Below, piece by piece: positions 1-11,800 of a stretch of 64,000 bases of DNA. A program made the translations under genes and the position numbers. The notes beneath the pieces were generated by a model, which saw only the letters and a program-made list of their open reading frames with translations, was not told the origin of the DNA and did not search any database. Origin of the DNA: Pseudovirgaria hyperparasitica (Eukaryota; Ascomycota; Dothideomycetes; Acrospermales; Acrospermaceae); contig NW_022985565.1 in assembly GCF_010093815.1 (NCBI RefSeq), forward strand, positions 273,924-337,923. The letters are read 5' to 3'. The first letter of the stretch is position 1. Each line of letters begins with the position of its first letter.

Positions 1-1
1 G

Positions 2-299
2 CGCATCCACGCCCGCGGCGGCATCCCAGGCGTCTTCTTCTCCTACGTATGACCTACCCTCCCCCCCCCCCCCCCCCTTGATTATTTCCATCCAAAGAGA
101 GCCCCCCCAAGACACTAACAAGAACACACAGGACATCTCCCCAATGAAAGTCATCAACCGCGAAGTGCGATCTCGCTCGTTCTCGGGCTTCCTGGTCGGC
201 ATGTGTGCAGTCGTCGGTGGGACGCTCACCGTCGCGGCGGCCGTCGACCGCGCGCTGTACGAGGGCGTGAACAAGGTCAAGAAGTTCCACACGGGTTAG
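2..299 (+). CDS. erv41: Erv41/ERGIC-type ER-Golgi cargo receptor, 3' end only
   Basis: The window opens inside this gene. Exon 2-46 reads GGIPGVFFSY, a GT..AG intron covers 47-131, and the last exon starts at 132 with DISPMKVINREV and ends at the TAG at 297-299. The joined text, PGVFFSY-DISPMKV followed by a hydrophobic stretch (FLVGMCAVVGGTLTVAA) and a short basic tail ending KKFHTG, matches the C-terminal end of the Erv41/ERGIC-32 family. Members of this family are membrane proteins that cycle between ER and Golgi in COPII/COPI vesicles and retrieve or load cargo. The hydrophobic stretch is the second membrane segment of the family. The intron is odd in holding a run of 17 or more C. Assignment to Erv41 rather than its partner Erv46 is from the tail and is probable, not certain. 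The 5' part lies outside the window. Confidence 0.8.
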   Translation, partial: ASTPAAASQASSSPTYDLPSPPPPPLIISIQREPPQDTNKNTQDISPMKVINREVRSRSFSGFLVGMCAVVGGTLTVAAAVDRALYEGVNKVKKFHTG

Positions 300-777
300 G
301 GCCCCGGATTGTCGGGTTTCTTGTCTTTTCTTGCTTTTGTGTGGGTCGTCGTGTATGGTGTTTTTGAGTGCGTTGCCTGGCATTGTTAGCTTGGACGCGG
401 AGGCTGGGGTGGAGGTGTGCGGGTGTGCGGGTGTAGAGTAGTAGTAGTAGTAAAAGTCTCAGGGGAGGAGCAGCAGCAGCAGGAGGAGGAGGTGAAGGCT
501 AAGTAACTAGCCATGCCATGCCATGCATGTCATACTCACACTACCAACACCCAACACTCAATACCGTTCGACTGGAAGGGAAAGCGAAATCCTTTTTTCT
601 TATATGACGCAGTGGCATGCACATTTTACAGAGCGCGGTGGGGCGGTGGGCATGGGGCGTGGGGCGTGATACAGTGGTCCTGTATGTATGTATGTATGTA
701 TGTATGTATGTATGTATGTATGTAGGCGCCGCAAAAGAAGAAGAAAAATATCTTTGTCTCTCGAGGTGTATATGGTG

Positions 778-809
<32 letters not shown>

Positions 810-1668
810 TGTATGTATGTATGTGTGTGTGTGGACGGCGTTGATTGGGCGCTCTTTGGTTTGGTTTGGTTTGGTTTGGTTTGGTTTGGTTTGGTTTGGT
901 TTGGTTTGGTTTGGTTTGGTTTGGTTTGGTTTGCTTTGCTTTGCTTGGTAAGGATGCCTGGGAGGTCTAGGGGTGTCATTGTTGAATATATGTATAAGGG
1001 GTCATGGCGTGTTGGAAGGGGTATATATATTTATGTATATATATTGTGGTATCTGAATCCCTCGATGACTCGATGACTCGATGACTCGTTGACGAGTGTG
1101 TGTATTCTATATTTGTATGTATATATACGTATGTATGTATGTGCGTTGTGTTGTGTGTGCCAGGTTGTGTTGTGTGTTGTGTTGTGTGTGCCAGGTTGTG
1201 TGTGCCAGGTTGTGTTGTGTTGTGTTGTATGTGTATCCATGACTACCCTCGCATCGCTTCGTCCTGCTTTCTCCCACCGTCACCGACCACCGACCAACTA
1301 CCACCGCCACCGACGGAAAGTATACACTGGCTAATCTGATGCCTTGCCTCGCCTCGCCTCGTCTGTCGATTTATAGACATGTCCATATATGCGTCCATAC
1401 ACGTGTCCATACATGCGTCCGTCCGTCCGTCCGTCCGTCCATACATGCGTACATGTACAAATCCCAGCCCGCACAACAAATACAAAGACCCGAAACCCCA
1501 AACCCCAAATCCCAAAACCCCCACCCCCGCCCTCTCCCGGAAAGGATAAACAAACACAGTCTATTCGTCGTCGTGGTCGTAACGTCGTGTCCGTCATCAT
1601 CGTGCACTTCCTCGTCCTACCTCCTCGTCCTAGTCCTACCTCCTCGTCCTACCTCCAGCCCCTACCCC
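300..1668. repeat. Convergent spacer packed with microsatellites
   Basis: This is the 3'-to-3' space between the Erv41-like gene and the TamA-like gene. It holds no supported gene. It carries a series of unrelated simple repeats: (TGTA)n at 681-724, (ATGT)n running into GT at about 780-832, (TTTGG)n for about 75 nt at 855-930 ending in TTTGC units, an 8-bp TCGATGAC repeat at about 1063-1090, a TGTG-rich minisatellite containing GTGCCAGGTTG at about 1140-1230, and (GTCC)n at about 1414-1440. Open frames here are repeat translations only. Confidence 0.9.
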
Positions 1669-4119
1669 CTACTCTTCACCCTCACCCTCACCCTCACCCT
1701 CATCCTCATCATCATCCTCCTCCTCCCCCCCCTCATCGCCCTCCTCACCCCCATGCCCCAACATACCCCGCATAGTCCCACCCGGCCCACCACGCCGCGC
1801 CGGCACAGCATACAAGTCCTCATTCGAAAAGCCCGCGAAACTAACACTCGGGCCCGCCCTCGAAACAGCAGCTGAAGACGCTGAAGAAGAAGAAGAAGCA
1901 TCAAGCCGCCGCAGCGCACCATCGACATCACGCATTTCGACATCGCGGTCACGGTCGTGGGAAGACTTCCCGTCGGCGTCGTCCACACCAGCACCACCAC
2001 CACCACCAACGCCACGAGCAAGACCCTCCGCCCGACCCGGAACCCCCACGGAGCTAACCTCCGCCACAGCCGGTTTCTCCGCGACACCCCTAAGCATATG
2101 CCGACTAGCATCGAGCATACGAACGGCGAAACCGAGCCAATCCGCGCGCTGCGCACTAACAGTGAGCGTCCAGCGATACTCGCGCAAGCGGAGGTTATAA
2201 AAGGCTTCTTCCTCGCGGGCGGGGGCGGTAGCCTGGAGGAGGGCGCCAAAGGTGCCGATGAGGGTAAAGTTGATTGCGGCGGCAAAGTGCCAGAAGGCGC
2301 GCAGGTGGGCGGGCTTGAGGCGGTTGACAAAGTCCATGGCGGAGATCAGGCGGGTTTTTGCGGCGCTGCGGCAGATGTAGGTGAGGTAGGGGTCGGGGGT
2401 GGTGGGGAGGGATTGGATGATGCGGCGGTGGAGGGTGATTTCGGTGGCGAAGTAGGCGAGGTGGAGGAAGCCGGCGGGGCTTACGCTGGAAGGGGAGGAG
2501 GAGGAGGAGGAGGAGGAGGAGGAAGAAGGGGACGGAACAGGGGCGTCCATGCGGGTGCAGGCGGGCAGTTTGGCGAACCATTCTTTGAGGCGGATTTGGA
2601 CGGGCTTTGCGCGGTCGAGGATGAGGCGGGTGCTGTTGCGGCCGGCGGCGGCGAAGTCGGCGATGGCGACTTGGGTGTAGAAGGTGTCCATGACTTCGGC
2701 CATGATGCCGGTCAGGGCAATCATTTCGGAGTAGATGGCGCGGCCTTGGTCGGCTTCCGGGCTTTCGTCGAGTGTTTGGGCGGCGGTGCCGGATTGCTCG
2801 TAGAAGTCTTCGGTTGTGATGGGGCGGACGGCCCAGTTTGCGCTGAAGATGTGGCTTGGGCGGCCGTGGATGAGGGAGGACCATTTGTCTTGCATGTACA
2901 GGGCCCACGCGATACGCTTGCGTAGCCCGCGCTCCCAGGCAGGAATGGACCAGTTTGCGCAGTCGAGGTGGAGGCCGAGTTCCTGGCCGATGGCGACGAG
3001 CTGTGTTGTCAGTGACCAGGAGTCAGCACCAGGTCGCTGGAGGAGAAGGAGGCCGGCTTGGACGGTTGACAGTTTGGGACGCTCCATTGCAGCAGTCAGC
3101 GATCTCGTGGCGATAGGCTCAAGGAGGCTGGCGTCAGGCTTCACGTATTGGGCGAGACTGGGGTCGTGGGACCACCAATTGAGAGCCAGGATGTAGATTC
3201 CGGCCATCAGGGGCGGTGAGAAGGACCGGTCACCATTGCGATAGCGTTCGAGGAGGAGTTCCTTTTGGATGATGGGGAAGCTGGGGTGGACGATGCGGAA
3301 GAAGATATCTAGCAAGGCAGGACCGTGGGGTGCGACGATCTGCTCGATCTGGTTCAGAGTGTCCATATCATGGCCATATTGTTGCGTGGAATCGTCAGGA
3401 AGCATGATGAAACACTCATGGTCGTTCACCTTCCGGAGCGTGCCAAGGTCAAAAGTGCTTTCGTTGCGATTGTCGAACTTGGTCAGGCCGATGAGGAGCG
3501 GGTCGAAGGCGGTGGTGAGGCCGATGTATTTACTATGCTGTCTGCGCTGAAGGCCTAGAGTCTCGCCGAGGGCAGTGGTGTCCCGGGCAGACGTAGTGAG
3601 CAGGATCGGGCTGGGGGCAACGGGCGGAGAGGTACGAGTGATGGTCGGAGTGATGGTCGGAGTATGTGATACTAGGGCAGGAGAGTATATCTCGCTTGAT
3701 CTGGAGTGATATATGAGCTAAGGGTACGAGACGAGAGCAGCCAGAGCGACAACCGACCTTTTCTTCGCAGTCTCCTCCTTGGCATCGGTGGGAACCTTCC
3801 TCTTGCGTGGCTGAGGGTCCTGGACAAAGGTACAGTCCTGCTTATGAAACTCGCACAGCACACACAGGATCTGGCCCTCGTGTATTACACAACGACTCTT
3901 CCGTCGTCTGCACGCGTCACACGGCCGTTCCCGGCGGGCCCTAGCGTTGTTGCCGTCGGACTTGTAATTGGCAGCGGATTGCGACTTTGATTTGCCGTGA
4001 GGGATGTTCTCCTTTCCGGACGGGGACGAGCGTTTCGTGGGAGGGCGTGGGCGGTTGGCGGGAATGGCGACGGGCGAAGGACGATGGGCGGAAGATTGGA
4101 TGGCCACAGCCGTGGACAT
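1669..4119 (-). CDS. tamA: TamA/Dal81-like Zn2Cys6 transcription regulator
   Basis: Two exons: 4119-3758 and 3700-1669, with a 57-nt intron (donor GTCGGT, acceptor CTCCAG), giving 797 residues. The ATG at 4119 (MSTAVAIQSS) is the first sensible start. A complete zinc cluster C67-x2-C70-x6-C77-x8-C86-x2-C89-x6-C96 lies in exon 1. Exon 2 has the stretch ALGETLGLQRR..YIGLT near residue 150 and the fungal middle homology region from about 240 to 400, with FRIVHPSFPI, WERGLRKRIAWALYMQDKW and HGRPSHIF. This combination is that of TamA/Dal81, a coactivator of nitrogen-catabolic genes working with GATA factors and pathway regulators. In that family the DNA-binding cluster is partly dispensable. A run of about 13 serines lies near residue 515, and the last 30 residues are almost all acidic; both are encoded by simple repeats and may vary in length. 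The leader is very long (see 4120-5290). Confidence 0.85.
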
Positions 4120-5290
4120 GGTGTACCGTTTCAGACCCGGCGGGAGGAAGCAGTGAAAGAGATAGAGAGAGAGAGATAAGAGGCCTGGCTGACAAAGACA
4201 AACACGACGGGGCAGCCGAGAGAGAGTGTGTGAAGCGGTTGGAGTGGCCAGCAATCACAGTCGGGGTGGTGGAGATAAATTGTGCTCTGGAGGATTCGCA
4301 AGCAAGCAACTACCTAGGTACGTGGGCGATAACAGAAAGCCTTGGCTTATCGCGTGTGGGACAAGTTGGAAGGGTGAGAGGACCGGGAGCAGACAAGAGT
4401 TCAAAAATGGCACAGCTTGAGTGTGTCGAAGTGTGTGTCGAAGCGCGCCGAGGAAAAGAAAAACAAAGGGATCACAACCCAAGTCAAGTGGATGGACGGA
4501 TGGGGACAGGCGTGTGATACAGATATGTTTGTGCAGGCCTGATTAGGAAGTGGGTGGGTGGACAGTCTAGATGCAGAACAGGGAGATGATATAGAAGTAG
4601 TGTGTGTTCAGCAAGTAGACTCAAGACTGCTCTCGGTCAGGGCCCCAAGTTTCCAGTGACAGCAGCGAGGAGAATGAGATGGCCAATCGTTCGAGCGGTC
4701 ATTGGAATGCTGTTGTTGTTTGAATCTGATGCCAATGGCGGTTGTGGGGGGAGAGGGAGGAATGGAAGGATGGGAACAGCAGCTCAGTCGGGGGGAAGCG
4801 TGGAGGGATATGGTTCCTCTGAGAGTGTATATATAAGAGGGAGAGTGGTGAGAGAGAGAGCGGGAGATAAAGGCGCGGTAGACGATAATATTCAGGAGGA
4901 GGAAGAATAATGAAGTGACAGGCAGGGCATTCGGGGCATCATACCGGGAGTGTAGTAGTGTAATGATGGGATAATAGCGTGTTAGTAGAGCAGGAAGAAG
5001 TGGGCAAAACAGGCCAAAAAGGCGAAAAAGGCGAAAAAGGCGAAAAAGGGTGGGTTGAAGTGAATTGAATGATTGGGGGAATGAATGGTGGTCTGAGCAC
5101 GGAGAGAGGAGAGAGGGAAAGTGTATGGAGGGATGCATCTCGGCCGAATCAGGACTAGCGCTCCCAGTACGTAAGAAGAACCGGCTGGCTTGCGCACTGA
5201 CGCACATGCACCGGATCTCACAAGATAAGGGATTTGTGTGCCTTGCTGCCTTAGCCTCTGTTCTTATGACTTTGCCCGTGCTGTCATTGG
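4120..5290 (-). promoter_or_regulatory. Probable long 5' leader and promoter of the TamA-like gene
   Basis: No protein is supported on either strand. On the minus strand the region is pyrimidine-rich (GA runs on the plus strand near 4150-4180 and 4840-4870, and a GGCGAAAAA unit repeated about four times near 5012-5048), as is common for fungal leaders. Two CCAAT-type pentamers sit just beyond it, ATTGG at 5286-5290 and CCAAT at 5319-5323, in opposite orientation and about 30 bp apart. I infer a promoter near 5.3 kb and a leader of about 1.1 kb; transcript evidence is needed to fix it. Confidence 0.35.
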
Positions 5291-8200
5291 CTCGGAGCTG
5301 GAATCATGCCGTGCTCAGCCAATCACAGTCCGCTGCCTCCTCCATTTCTATGTTCAATCTTTTTACCTATTATTCACTCCTGGGCTTTGCCCTTGACTCT
5401 TGTTTCTTGACTCCTAATTACTCATTCATTCAATCCCTCCTCCCAACACTTCAACAACCTGGTCCTGCTCAGAGGTGCCAAGCCCAAGCCTATACATAGC
5501 TGCATGGAGCGACTTGACTGCTACAAGCCAAGCTGCGTTCTTTTTTTTTGCTTTGCATCCTTTGCCATTCCTACGACACATCGATTGTCCTTCCGTCGTT
5601 CATGGCTTGTCATGTCGTCGCAAGTGCCTACCTAGAGATATCAACTGTTACGTAGCTGTAACCTGCCTGCACGCCATCCTCACCGCCCATCTCCGTCGTC
5701 GGTCCCAGCATCTAATTAGTTACCTTATCCTACTCTCGAATCGGTCGATGCTATCCTCACATTTGCTTGCTTGCCTCTGGACACGAATCGCAGGTTTCAT
5801 AGCATGCTAAATGCGAAATGCTAAAATGACACATTGACAAGAATGACAAAATGATGTATCATGCTGAACAAGCTATCCATCACAATGCACTCTCTCGTCA
5901 ACCGATAAGAGCCTGCTGCACGTGCCCCGTCTCTCCACTTCTCTCCACAATCCACACTCTCCAGCCAGTTCCAAGGTTCGCGGTCCGAGGACCCTGGGCA
6001 TAATTAAGCTACTCGATGCACATGCAGAGCAGATGCCACGTACAACAGGTACCTATGGCTATGGCTGTGTGTTCGTACAGATGAGGAGCAAATACATGTA
6101 CAGAACGTAGATATGTAGAGGCACATGTAACGATATATGATATACGTATATATATATATGTACATATATATTTCTGTGTGCGTGCGTGTGTATCTTACCC
6201 AGGCTTTTCACAAGCCATCCATTCAGTCAGCTGCATGTATCCAGGCGGGTCACCACAACGGCGGCCCGCAATTCTCACGATGCATTGCTCCCGTCTTACC
6301 GCCCAAGGTGCACAGTAATTAGTCATTTCCGCCGCCTGAGGCAGAAGGCACACAGGCACAGGCACAGGCACAGGCACACGACTGACTTCCCTCCAAGAAA
6401 GAGTCCAGGTGACGACATGCAGTCCGCCAAGATATGTTCCCGCTCAGCCTCAATCCTCCGTCGTCCATCCCATCTCTTCCTACTATTAATATTCTTCATC
6501 TTCACGCTCCTACTACAGTCCACAGTGGCCACTCGCTGCCATGTGTGTCATGTGTTGTGTGCGCTGTGACATCTTTCCTAATCCTCGGTTTCGCCATCTC
6601 GTTTCACCCACTCAATCTTTCCCCTCTCTCTTTCTCTCCATTCCTTGTCTTGGATGATGCGCGCCCGTTGGCCCTACATGCATGCAGAAGCGTTGAGAGC
6701 GTGCACTCCGGGATGTGTGTAACGTGTATTTATGTCGGGGAGCACGCTCTCGATTCTATTGTAGCTGTTCTGCTCAACATCTGCAACACCGCCTACCATT
6801 GCCCGTGTTCGTCTACGAAAGCCTGCCAACGGCACACTATTTGTCCAGTGTAATGGACGATCGCTGGCTTGTGTTGCTATTTTGTTCTACTGTATGAGTT
6901 GACTGGAGATAGCACGTGTATTAACCAATTATATCACCTTGCGAGTTGAAGCTTATATGAGTATTCAGTCCAGATCAATCGCTGTAGAGCCTCTGGTACA
7001 CACTCCAGACGCGTCTTGCGCGTTCTACATCAAGCCCGAAGCCATGGCGAAGTGCTCTTATTTACATCGCAGTTACCTGATGCACTTTGACACTCTCCCT
7101 CACGGCATCGGACTTGTAAGTCCGCCATAGACATTTAGCATGTCTAGCAATGTCGTCTTGCATTTGAGGCGATGATTGTTGAGCATCCAGTCTGGCATAT
7201 CGACCGTCTCGTGGAGCTTGTGGACGTCTTTGTGCTGTGCTGCGAACTCGACATGTGTCTGATGCACTGTAGAATAGGATCAGGACAGCTAAATGACAAG
7301 TTGTCGAGTTTGCCATGGGCATTCAACGCTCCTCAGAATCTCTAGACTATCCTGGTCCGTCTGGCTATGCTCTGCCTTCCTTCGAGTTCTCCAGTTCCAA
7401 ACGGGCGATGGACCCAAGCACATCTACCATCTCCGAGCATTAGATCCGTTCAGGTCCTCACAACTCCTTCGCTCGCATTAATATCAGTCTGCCAAACTGG
7501 AGGAGACCAAAGCACAACATGCCAAATGTTTGCCGGGTAGACGTCGCGGCTGGCTAGTACACGAGTGCACACACTTCTTCGTTTGTTTCGGTCTGGTGCT
7601 TTGCACCTTTCATCCTTTACTGATAACCTAATTCGATCGGTATCATCTTCAGACAACGTGTGAGGAGTATGATGACTACTAACACACACATATATGTCTT
7701 ACTGTTCTTCGTTGCAAGATGCCACGATTCACTGTAGAGATACGCTTGGTAGCTTCTTGTGACTGCTTAGCTTGGTATGCAAACTGGTTTACCTGGGTTG
7801 CGCCCTGGTAGAGAATTCCTCAAATATTGAAAGAACTAAAAATAACACTAGGCATCTCTCGATTCGTATCATGTATGTGTACGCGTCTCACTAGAGTCCC
7901 GATAGATCCTATTGACGTGTCAACAAATCAAGATGTGACCAAACAACCACCATAGGGTTGAAATACCATAGAACTATTCAGCATAGTCATAGGGTGGAAG
8001 AACTCTACAAGTAGAACAGCAACGGTCAGCGTCAGCCATGACGCTACAGGGGTGGGCGGAGAATTGAGGGTGAGGCTTAGGGTAGATCTCGCTAAATGCA
8101 TCTTACAGTAGCACGATGCGTACAGAAGAGGTTAGCGCGAATTGATTTAATCTCCAGCTTTGCGCCCTGTGGAAGCGGTTAGCGCGCCTTGGCATGGAGT

Positions 8201-8851
8201 AACGGCGGCTTCTCTGGGGTCGCCGGCAACAATTGCGAGGAGCCCCATCCAGGTACAGCCTCAAACCTTTCTCTACACTTGTTGATTCGCGATTCTGTAA
8301 CAACTCTCCCAAGCCTGCTGTTCTCAAGACGCAACGCGCTCACCTCCAGTCGACCAGTGTCCTACTCCGCATCCCTTACGCTCAACCGCTGCCCGCTTCA
8401 CCGTCACGTCCAGGGACAGATTCGCTCCACCTGCACCACTTCACAGCTTCATCAGCCAAGCGCGATGCCAACAAATCCTTGAGCGCTCTGCTGTTGCCCT
8501 CGATACACCAACTCTTAGGCATTGAAAGTGGGATAAGAGCAGTCTCGGAGACTCCGCTAGCCATCGTCATTTGCGTGATGAGCTTAGCCACGACTGATTA
8601 ACCGCCGCACCTCTCACATACATCAACCCTTCACCGACGCCTTACGTCCACGAAGCTGTACCTCTACAACGTCTTACATGCGAACTGGCATTAATTTTGG
8701 CCGACCCAACACGTCGCAAACGGTTTCGTCAGCGCGCACAACGGCCCGCCAGTGCGACTTTCCCTGTACCTGCATATTCGACCCCACGTATTCAACCTCG
8801 TCGAGTACCGGGCTCACACAGCTTCTTTGGCTATCACCTCGCTATTGAATA
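5291..8851. other. Gene-poor spacer before the LRG1-like gene
   Basis: I find no conserved protein, tRNA or mobile element. From about 5335 to 5800 the plus strand is pyrimidine-rich, like a fungal promoter or leader firing to the right. Simple repeats occur at about 6120-6175 (AT-rich, ATATAT) and 6355-6380 (CAGGCA units). The last part, about 8100-8851, probably holds promoter and leader of the next gene. All open frames are short and without recognisable motifs. Confidence 0.6.
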
Positions 8852-11800
8852 ATGGGCCCATCTGAGGGCTCGCATCAGGCTCCTGAACGGTCAGGTCCCG
8901 CTCCAAATCTCTCGAGTCGCCAATATCCGTCGCGAGACCCCACGTCGACATACAATCCAAACCCGTACCCCAAGTCACAACCAGCACCACCAATGGATCA
9001 ACGACCGCGGCCCTCGCAAGACAATGTGAGCAGAGAGCTAGTGCCCACGCGTCAGTCAGAATCACAGGATAGGCAAGGAAGAGTATCGGAACAGCCATCC
9101 AGCTCCATTCCAAGAGACCGGTCACAGAAAAGCGCAAATCGGCGGCCTAGTGGCTCAAGGATATGCGGGAAGTGCAGTCAAAATCTGACAGGACAATTTG
9201 TTCGGGCTCTCGGTGACACATATCACCTGGAGTGTTTTACGTGCCATGTCAGTATCGTTGCTTTCAATCCTTCACCAACCTCAGTGCTAATTCCCTGAAA
9301 CCCAGGACTGTGACAAGATCGTTGCCTCAAAGTTCTTTCCTGTCCCAGACTCTGGTCCAAACCAGTACCCTCTGTGCGAAGTCGATTACTTCAAACGTCT
9401 GGACTTATTATGCTATGCATGTGGTGGCGCACTCAGAGGCTCATACATAACTGCCCTGGACCGAAAATATCACATCGAGCATTTCACGTGTTCAGTATGC
9501 CCAACAGTGTTTGGTGCTGCTGACAGCTATTACGAACATGAAGGCAACGTCTATTGTCACTTTCACTATTCCACCCGATTCGCACAGCGTTGCAATGGGT
9601 GCCAGACTTCGATCCTCAAGCAATTCGTTGAGATTTTCCGAAATGGTCAGAACCAGCACTGGCATCCGGAATGCTACATGATCCACAAATATTGGAATGT
9701 ACGCTTGGCGTCGTCAAATCAGGCTGTGATAGAGCCCGAGACGGACGACGATAAAGCATCCGACGAAGTCAGGGAAGCAGTACGAAAGAGTGAAGAGAAA
9801 GTCGAGGAAAAAGTCCTCTGGATATGGCGGACCCTATCGGCTTTCGAGGAGAAATCTGCCACTTGCATTTCAGACATGCTGCTCCATGTCAGCAATGGAG
9901 CCTACATGGAGGGTGTAATGGCTGCCAAGAAGTTCATCGTTCACATCGACCTTTTGTTTGGTGCGGCAGATAATCTCGATCAATTGCTGGTCGCTCACAC
10001 CCCCAAAGGTAAGCCGCGCCCCTATTGCAAAGTGCCTCTTGTACTAAACGTATCAGGTCTGTCATATTCACGCGAAGCAAAGTTGTTGTGCAAGAAGGTC
10101 GTGGCTTTCTTCCAGCTGCTTGCAGAGTCATCCCAAACATCGGGAGTACGTCGGCTTGGTGTGACTCAGGAGCTGCTTTCTCTCGTTACAGGTCTCGCCC
10201 ACTACCTCAAACTTCTCATCCGTATCTGCCTACAGGGCTCGTTACGTCTTGAAAGAGAGACTGGCAATCAGGAAGGCCTTGGAAGCTTCTTGAACGATAT
10301 AAACGCCTTGGAACCGAAGATCGAGAAAGATGCAGAAGCAGACGCGAATACCGAGTCTGCGCTGTACACGCCACGCTCTGCAGATACCTGCCCCGTGTGC
10401 GAGAAATCGGTCGAGGACAGGTGTTTCAAAAATGGTCACCTTGTTTTCCACACAGGATGTATGGTTTGTCAGAATTGTGGTAATGATATGACTGAAAACA
10501 TCTCGGATGCGCGTTGGACAAGCTCGAGGCAAAGAGTTTTGTGCAGTGAATGTTCGCGAATCGCCCCGGACGCGGACGGTGGTTTTGTGACGGTATCCAA
10601 ACTTCGACAGTACGTCCATTTATTGAGGGTTGCCCATGCGAGGCTCTTGGCGAACCTCCGGACCAACGGTGCCCTTCCACACACCTCCGGTAAGCTATTA
10701 TATAGAACCCAACGATGCCTGTCGAGCTACTGACTTTTTTTCCCCAGACGATCCAAACCTCGCAGACTACGATTCAAACAAAGGCCACCGATTGTCTGAC
10801 GGTGAAGACGCACCTGGCTTGCTTCGCTCCAATACACGTTCGAAATCTTACGGCGGCTCAAGTGGGAACGACGGTCAGCAAAATTCGTACGAACAGACTC
10901 TCGGTGACATCCGCCGTCTGCGATCTCAACGACTAGATAAACACCTTTCAAGCACCATGAAGAGAGCACGAAGTTCCCGTATCATCGACGGTCCTGATGG
11001 ACTTATGGGACGCTCGGACGACGCCTATGGGGACTCAATGACGGGGCAAGGTATGCATTACACGCAAGACAAAGACGCAAATGGCGAAGGCAGTGGTGCT
11101 CTCAATCTAGGTGGCAACGCCCTTGCGCTGGACGATATTCCCAGGCTTGTCGCGGCCGAGCAGGCACGAGACCAGAGGCCAAATGCTTCCAAGTACGCGC
11201 GGGGAAACCTCGTCGGCTCTGAACCGAAAGCCAGGCTTATCAACGGTCATCGTCGCGACTTCTCGGGAGGTCAAGAACTTGAGATGGCTGCCGCGGGAGA
11301 ACCCATGACGCGACCCAAGAAATACTTTTCAGAGCTGTCGGCATTGGAGTATTTCATCGTGCGACACATTGCTGTTCTATCCATGGAACCCCTTCTAGAG
11401 GGCAAATTCAACCAGGAAGAACTTCTTGATCTAATCGAAACGAAGCGCAACAACTTCTGGGCTAAATTCGGCAAAGCATTCAAACCAGACTCCAAGCAGA
11501 AAGGGCCTACCAAGAAAAAGGGAATATTCGGCCGAGCACTTGAGCATACTGTCGAAATCGACGGTGCTGAGTCTACAGATGGAGTGGGCTTTGGCACCTT
11601 GAAGATTCCGGCGTTGGTCCAGGACTCCATCTCAGCGATGCGATCTATGGATATGTCCGTCGAGGGTGTTTTCCGCAAGAATGGTAACATCAGGCGACTG
11701 AAGGAGTTGGCGGAACAGATTGATAGGGATGGTGGCGACACCGTCGACCTTACCAAGGAAAACCCAGTACAAGTTGCAGCCCTGCTGAAGAAATTTCTTC

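Noticed and set aside
617-1076. Open frames on both strands translating as MYVC, VWFGL and TKPNQ repeats
   Set aside because: They are translations of tetra- and pentanucleotide arrays, with no start context, family or codon bias.
1957-2925. 322-codon frame antisense to the TamA-like gene
   Set aside because: Gly/Glu/Val-rich shadow of the GC-rich real gene on the other strand, whose domains are unmistakable.
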